A stretch of DNA of 64,000 nucleotides from contig JAQISU010000179.1 of NCBI GenBank assembly GCA_029339505.1, forward strand, positions 7,065,501 through 7,129,500. Direction: 5' to 3'. This document shows positions 58,953-64,000 of this stretch, in pieces (position 1 is the stretch's first letter; the number at the start of each line of letters is the position of its first letter). Source of the DNA: Unio delphinus (Eukaryota > Mollusca > Bivalvia > Unionida > Unionidae). Made by a program: the position numbers and the translations under genes. Under the pieces are notes generated by a model, which had not been told where the DNA came from, did no database searches, and saw only the letters and a program-made list of their open reading frames with translations.

Positions 58953-60230
58953 AGTCGCTAACCCTAATGGATACTGAGTTTTTTTTTAAAAAATACCAAC
59001 TTTTTTTTATTTTGCAGTTTTACACCTTTCTATTGACATAGATCGATCTAGAATGACGAGGAACATACAGTGATATCACATTTGTCATAATCGGCGGTTT
59101 GTGTACGATTGGTGTGACTTATTTGCCTATATGAAAACGTTTATACAGGAAGGCATTAAGCGCACGGACGGACAAATAAAGATGTATTTAATAAGATACA
59201 TATACACATTATGTACTGTTAGAATTGTATGCTTAAAACCTTTAGGATTAGCATCGAAATATGTGGCGCCAACGCAAAACGATATGGATAGATGCACATG
59301 GCACGGATATGTAGATCGGTAAAGTCGCTCACCCTAAGCGATAGTGAGTTTGGTATGACTTATTTGCCCATACGGAAAACGCTTGTATAGGAATGCATTA
59401 GTCGTACGGACGGACAAATGAAGTCGTACTTAATCAGACACATACACATATATACTGTTGGATAGTTTTACTATGCGTCAAATCTATAGTATTAGCATAG
59501 AAATATGTGACACCATCGCAAAAAGGCAAGGGTAGAGGCACATAACAAGGATAAGTAGATCGGTAAAGTCGCTAACCCTAAGCGATATTGAGTAAAATAT
59601 ATAAACTATTTTATTTTGCGTTTTTATACATTTATATTGGCATAGATCAATTTAGAGTGAGGAGAACCATATCAATTGATATCTAAAGTGTCAAAATCGG
59701 TGGTTGTATACGATTTTATTTGCCTATACGGAAAACGTTTGAATAGGTGGGCAGTAGGTGTACGGACAGACACATGAAGACGTACTTAATAAGATACATA
59801 CACAGATTATATACTGATGTATAGCTTGAATTTTATGCTTCACATCCATTGTATTAACCTCGAGATATGTGGCACAATCCTAAAACAGCATGGGGAAACG
59901 CATGTATGAAGGATACGAAGATAGGTAGCGTTCGTATGGGAAGGCGTTAGGCAAACAGACAGACAATTGAACACGTACTTAATAAGATACCTACATGTAT
60001 TATAGAATGTATTATATCTTGAATTATATGCTTCACATCTATAATATTACCATCCACATATGTGGTACCATCACAAAATGGCATGATGAGATAGATGTAC
60101 ATAACCTGGGTATGAAAATCGGTAAATTCGCAAGCGATACTGAATTTTAAAAAAATACAAACGCTTTTATTTTGCATTTGCATAAATTTCTATTGGCACA
60201 GATGGCTTTAGACTGATGAGAATATTATCG
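58953..60230. repeat. Tandem repeat with alternating long (~371-bp) and short (~200-245-bp) units
   Basis: Anchor GTCGCTAACCCTAAGCGATA (with variants) recurs at 58953, 59324, 59569 and, diverged, 60125. Each unit also has TATTTGCCTATACGGAAAAC, ACGGACGGACAAATGAAG, TACTTAATAAGATACATAC and ATGTGGCACC. Units at 59324 and 59931 lack the first ~130 bp (TTTATTTTGC...GTGTCAAAATCGG), giving long-short-long-short-partial. Open frames here are incidental. Confidence 0.85.
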
Positions 60231-60473
60231 TATGGTCTTTTCGCCAACTTTGCCAGGATAGCCCCGCACCCACGTGACCATGCACAATGACGTCACGGCA
60301 ATGATAGCCGTTTGAATATTATAATTTAATACAAGCTTATAGACTCTTAAAAAAAGAACATAATAATTGTTACAATTGGGTATGTTTTTACTTATTTTAT
60401 TTTTGTTCAGACAGGATGTAATTAAAGGAAAGGAAAGGTAGAAAATTTTGTTAAAGTGACAATCCTCATCACA

Positions 60474-60475
<2 letters not shown>

Positions 60476-60518
<43 letters not shown>
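60476..60518. repeat. (GT)n microsatellite
   Basis: About 20 GT units. Confidence 0.95.
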
Positions 60519-60520
<2 letters not shown>

Positions 60521-61141
60521 CCCATCAACTTTAAACCACCACACACACCCCGTATAATTTCTGTACGGACGTTACTGTTTTTCTATTTCTGTGGTAGAGT
60601 ATCGTTGCTTAATTATGTAATGTAGTTTTCTTGATCGCTTCAAAGATGGGATAAGTGTCGTATATCACATGACATTTGCTAAACATTGGTAAAATTACTA
60701 AGGAGTTATAACTGACTGCACATTGAAAGATCAAATTCGTAACGCAGATAAATCTAAGATTTATATTTTCCTACGGGTTTTAGGTTGAAAGCATATGGCA
60801 AATGATAGCCTTAAGATACATTCAAAAGGCTGATTTATTCGGTTTTACCTGGTTTAATGCGTGCTTTTTGCAGTTTTGTGCCACCAACAAAGCTCTAAAG
60901 ATTTCACTTGCACGTGCTTTTTAAGTTTTTTGTGTGTTTAAAAACTATTTGTAATAGTTGTACGTGTTTTGGTATGTCATTTATGTTGCCAGTAATTGAT
61001 AATGTAAAATGCATTGTGTTTTTTTTTTGTTCAAGCTTTTCCTGGAGTAATGTGGAAAAATATTTTGATCTGTGGGGTTCAAAACGCGTCCCTTGTATCT
61101 CGACAACAGCTAATCGTATATAAAACCTATACTAGTTTTAT

Positions 61142-61352
61142 TGTGTTGTTGGTGTAAGGTTTAACGCCATATTTCAGCACAATATAAGCTATACGTATCG
61201 GCCAGTATAACTCGTGGAGGAAGAACCTGATTCACGAGAAGCTACTGGGAAGCTTTCTCACGTACCCACGTTAGCCGAGCCGGAGACTCGAACCCATGCA
61301 GACAGAGGTGAGACGGCAGTGATCCGGAACGGTGAGCGCTTAAAACATTGGT
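61142..61352 (-). repeat. SINE family II, head truncated
   Basis: Reverse copy from TTGGTGTAAGGTTTAACGCC to GAACGGTGAGCGCTTAAAAC, with the B-box complement (GACTCGAACCCATGC). The outermost head bases are lost. Confidence 0.92.
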
Positions 61353-61868
61353 TAAGGTTGTGCTAATCAGAAGGTTTTGCAGGCTTAAAGGCCAAAGTGT
61401 TCTATAAAGAAGGAAGTTTACTTAAAATCCCGTAATATTTTCAACATATCAGGCCATCCCAACCACACCCCGCACTCTCTTTTTCAGGTTGACGAAGTGT
61501 GCTTTCGTTTTTTCCATGACGGAACAACATGTGCGAAATAAAATCTACATTAAAAACATTTTAATTATTGAACATGTAATAATGATGGCTGATATTTGGA
61601 CATTAATGGCTTTCTATATATCTCTTACATATTCCCTTCTGCTGATAATCAATACTATAGGGTTCGCATTAGTGCTTTGGCAGGATACGGTTACAGGGAT
61701 GGGAGATAATGCCATAATTATTTCTTTGTGGGTTGAGTTGCTTAAAATAACATTATAGTCTAGAACAGGGTTATTTAATAAAGGTAAATTAATATCATGC
61801 ATATATCATACTTCTATTTCCCCACAACAATTCTAATTTTGCGTATAACGAGTCTTTAAATAAGACTC

Positions 61869-61871
<3 letters not shown>

Positions 61872-61922
<51 letters not shown>
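61872..61922. repeat. (GT)n microsatellite, tail of the adjoining SINE
   Basis: About 25 GT units directly against the 3' end of the minus-strand SINE at 61922-62196. Confidence 0.95.
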
Positions 61923-61925
<3 letters not shown>

Positions 61926-62196
61926 AACGTAGCTTTAAAAAAAATCAGTCAAATAGCTACGATGTCTGCTGTGTGGCAGTTTACAGTGATGTCTAGCACT
62001 GGGGTATCATTCCGCAAACATCATCTCCTACTCGGTCACATTATCCTGACACCAGGCCGACCAGTCCAAACATTAATATCTTGATGCTGCCGGTACCATT
62101 TTTATACGTCTTTGCTATGACTCGGCTTTTGTTCGAACATGCGGCCTACCGCATCCAAGATGGACGCTCTAACCACCCAGGCTACTGGAGCAGTCT
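61922..62196 (-). repeat. SINE family I
   Basis: Reverse copy with TTTAACGTAGCTTTAAA, TAGCTACGATGTCTGC, and the head complement GACGCTCTAACCACCCAGGC. Confidence 0.93.
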
Positions 62197-62454
62197 GCCT
62201 TTAATTTGAAGCAAAATATATCAAGCTATGGTTTTAATAGCAGGAAAAATTAGCAAAAGTATACGTTTCCAGTAATTTTCGAAGCAGACGACATTTTCCT
62301 TTCATATTGTCATTAATGTTTTTTTCAAGACGTATTTGATTGCTCCTATGAGAAATTAGGTTGGATGGGCAACCAACACTGACTTAGAAGTCATAGATCC
62401 ATATATGGGGTCGTGTAATGCGCCGACAGATTTGGTACACGCAGTTTGTTATGA

Positions 62455-62660
62455 TTAACCAATTATAATAGACACAATAGACCCTGATCTGCTGGCGCGA
62501 TGGCAAATCAAAGTCTGCGCTGTTTCTAATAGGATGCGACTTGCATCAAAGTCGGTAATTTCTATACTACACTTGTCTACTTTACTCACGTTAGATGGAC
62601 TTCTGGGCAGAGTCAGTGTGCTACATGTAAGGTGGACTTTTGGGCCGAGTCCGTGTGCGT
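62455..62660. repeat. Dispersed repeat X, copy 3
   Basis: ACCCTGATCTGCTGGCGCGA, GGCAAATCAAAGTCTGCG and two CTGGGCAGAGTC/TGGGCCGAGTC blocks; related to copies at 34031 and 50270. Confidence 0.4.
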
Positions 62661-62967
62661 CTTTATTATATGTAACATTAACTGAGTCCACAGTGAAATA
62701 TCGTTTCAAGATCAGACATTGTCAAGAGTAATTGACTCAAATAAACCAAATAAAACCATTCCGATTTTGAAATGCCCTTTTATGTACAGAATTTTTTTCG
62801 TTCACAACACGGATTTATTCAAAACGTTTGTGCTAATTTCAGCCATCTAGACTCTGGGGAGAATGATTAATTGGCAGAAGAAAAAAAATGTCCCTTTGTC
62901 GTCACCACTGTGTTCTTTTGGGTTTGACAAAGGCTTTATTATCTAATAAGCCAAGACACCATTGCAC

Positions 62968-62989
62968 GTAAGAGAGAGAGAGAGAGAGA
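62968..62989. repeat. (AG)n microsatellite
   Basis: About ten AG units. Confidence 0.9.
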
Positions 62990-63105
62990 AAATGGTTCAG
63001 ACAATAAATGGCAACTAGAGGTTTTCGGGAGCACAGTGTCAAGACTCGAAATAATTTTTGCCTCGTGGATAGTTTTTTAGTCTCGTTTTAGTGTTAGTAT
63101 ATTTG

Positions 63106-63398
63106 TGTGATTAGGAATTTTAACGTATCTTTAACAATTGTTCAGTAATATCGCTACGATGTCTGCAGTGAGGCAGTTTATAGTGATGTATAGCACTGGG
63201 GCATCATGCCGCAGACATGTAGCATGATGTCCCACCCAGTCACGTTATCCTGACACCATGTTGACCAGTCCTAACACTAGCCTCTTAATGCTGAGCGCCA
63301 AGCGAGGCAGCTGTTAGTACCATTTTTGTAAATCTTTGGTATGACTCGGCCGGGGATGGAACCCACGACCAACCGCTTCCGCGGCTGACGCTCTGTGT
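63106..63398 (-). repeat. SINE family I, head truncated
   Basis: Reverse copy from GGAATTTTAACGTATCTTTA to CGCTTCCGCGGCTGACGCTC; body CpG-rich and well kept. Confidence 0.93.
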
Positions 63399-64000
63399 GT
63401 TAGGATGTTGTTAACCTTCTAAGGAATGACGTAATGCGCATGTCCAGAAAGTAGTTTAGAATATGCCTTAAGAATATATTTCATTAATCAACAGTTAAAA
63501 ATTCCTTTTTCATACGGTGCTTTATTATAAAGTCCTGAAACAGGAACAGGAACGCATTCTCGCCAACCAAAAATAGATCCCTCTGATTCTAATTCCCAAC
63601 ACGACAATGCTGGGAAGAGTGAGTGATGGTAGGTAATTTGGCAGGTTCAGATTTATTTCAAGTTGTAACCACTGTCAATAAGAAGACAAAAAATAGTTCT
63701 CCGGATATTTCAGACAATCCAAAATTAATTTACATTTATGGGGAAAATCTGTATCATTTCATGAGCTTGGAAGGTAATTACTAAAACAATTTTCATCAGA
63801 AAATCAATTTCATTCTCTCACTTCTAAGTAAACATCATAGTTCTGTTGATTTATAAAGCTTCCACAAGACACTTTGAAAAGCATGTTCAAAAGACCTTAT
63901 ATTTTGCTAAAAATAGGTTTCTTTGTATCCTCTCAAGACATTAACTTTAATTGAAGTTAATAAGAAAAATATATTATGGGAAGGATACATATTAAGCTAC
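63399..64000. other. No recognised feature
   Basis: AT-rich sequence to the window end with no supportable feature. Confidence 0.45.

Noticed and set aside
61489..61758. 89-residue hydrophobic plus frame as a membrane protein
   Set aside because: Hydrophobicity comes from AT-rich sequence; no homology, start context or neighbouring exon support.

Overview
This is a window from an animal nuclear genome: AT-rich, intron-rich, crowded with microsatellites, minisatellites, tRNA-derived SINEs and cut-and-paste DNA transposons. The repeat style (many short homogeneous minisatellites, a CA-tailed tRNA SINE, dispersed degenerate 150-bp repeats) fits a lophotrochozoan, most likely a mollusc such as a bivalve. 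That placement is inference. The coding match itself is simply metazoan.

One conserved gene is clear. Four plus-strand exons (14062-14167, 20774-20946, 36275-36522, 42717-42826) with consensus splice sites and compatible phases encode the last 211 residues of cytoplasmic arginyl-tRNA synthetase (RARS1), from the loop equivalent to KMSKS through the DALR-type anticodon-binding domain to the stop codon. The introns are very large (6.6, 15.3 and 5-6 kb or more) and built mostly of repeats. No upstream exon was recognised in 1-14061. A possible two-exon minus-strand reading frame with a polyadenylation signal lies inside the second of these introns (24516-25412); I do not recognise its product.

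Mobile elements are numerous and all look dead or non-autonomous: an internally deleted piggyBac copy with TTAA ends (25652-26864); a decayed Ty3/Gypsy polyprotein (about 27175-29765) that carries an inserted SINE with target-site duplication, an expanded coding tandem repeat and a nested hAT fragment; an internally deleted hAT with 14-bp terminal inverted repeats and a 6-bp flanking direct repeat (47846-49673); a Tigger/pogo-type TA-flanked element (45788-47201) sitting inside a minisatellite; several MITEs; minus-strand LINE remnants; twelve copies of one SINE family and four or five of a second.

Layout: 1-14 kb upstream intron with SINEs and several minisatellites; 16.4-20 kb a 46-bp satellite made of two interleaved monomer types; 20-36 kb transposon-rich intron; 33.6-40 kb a run of five minisatellites around exon 3; 42.8 kb the RARS1 stop; 43-53 kb 3' flank with hAT, Tigger and MITE insertions; 53-64 kb more CpG-rich flank with a long/short alternating tandem repeat at 58.95-60.23 kb and more SINEs. 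CpG is scarce across the gene body except in the recent insertions, and recovers past about 53 kb, which would fit gene-body methylation of a housekeeping gene.
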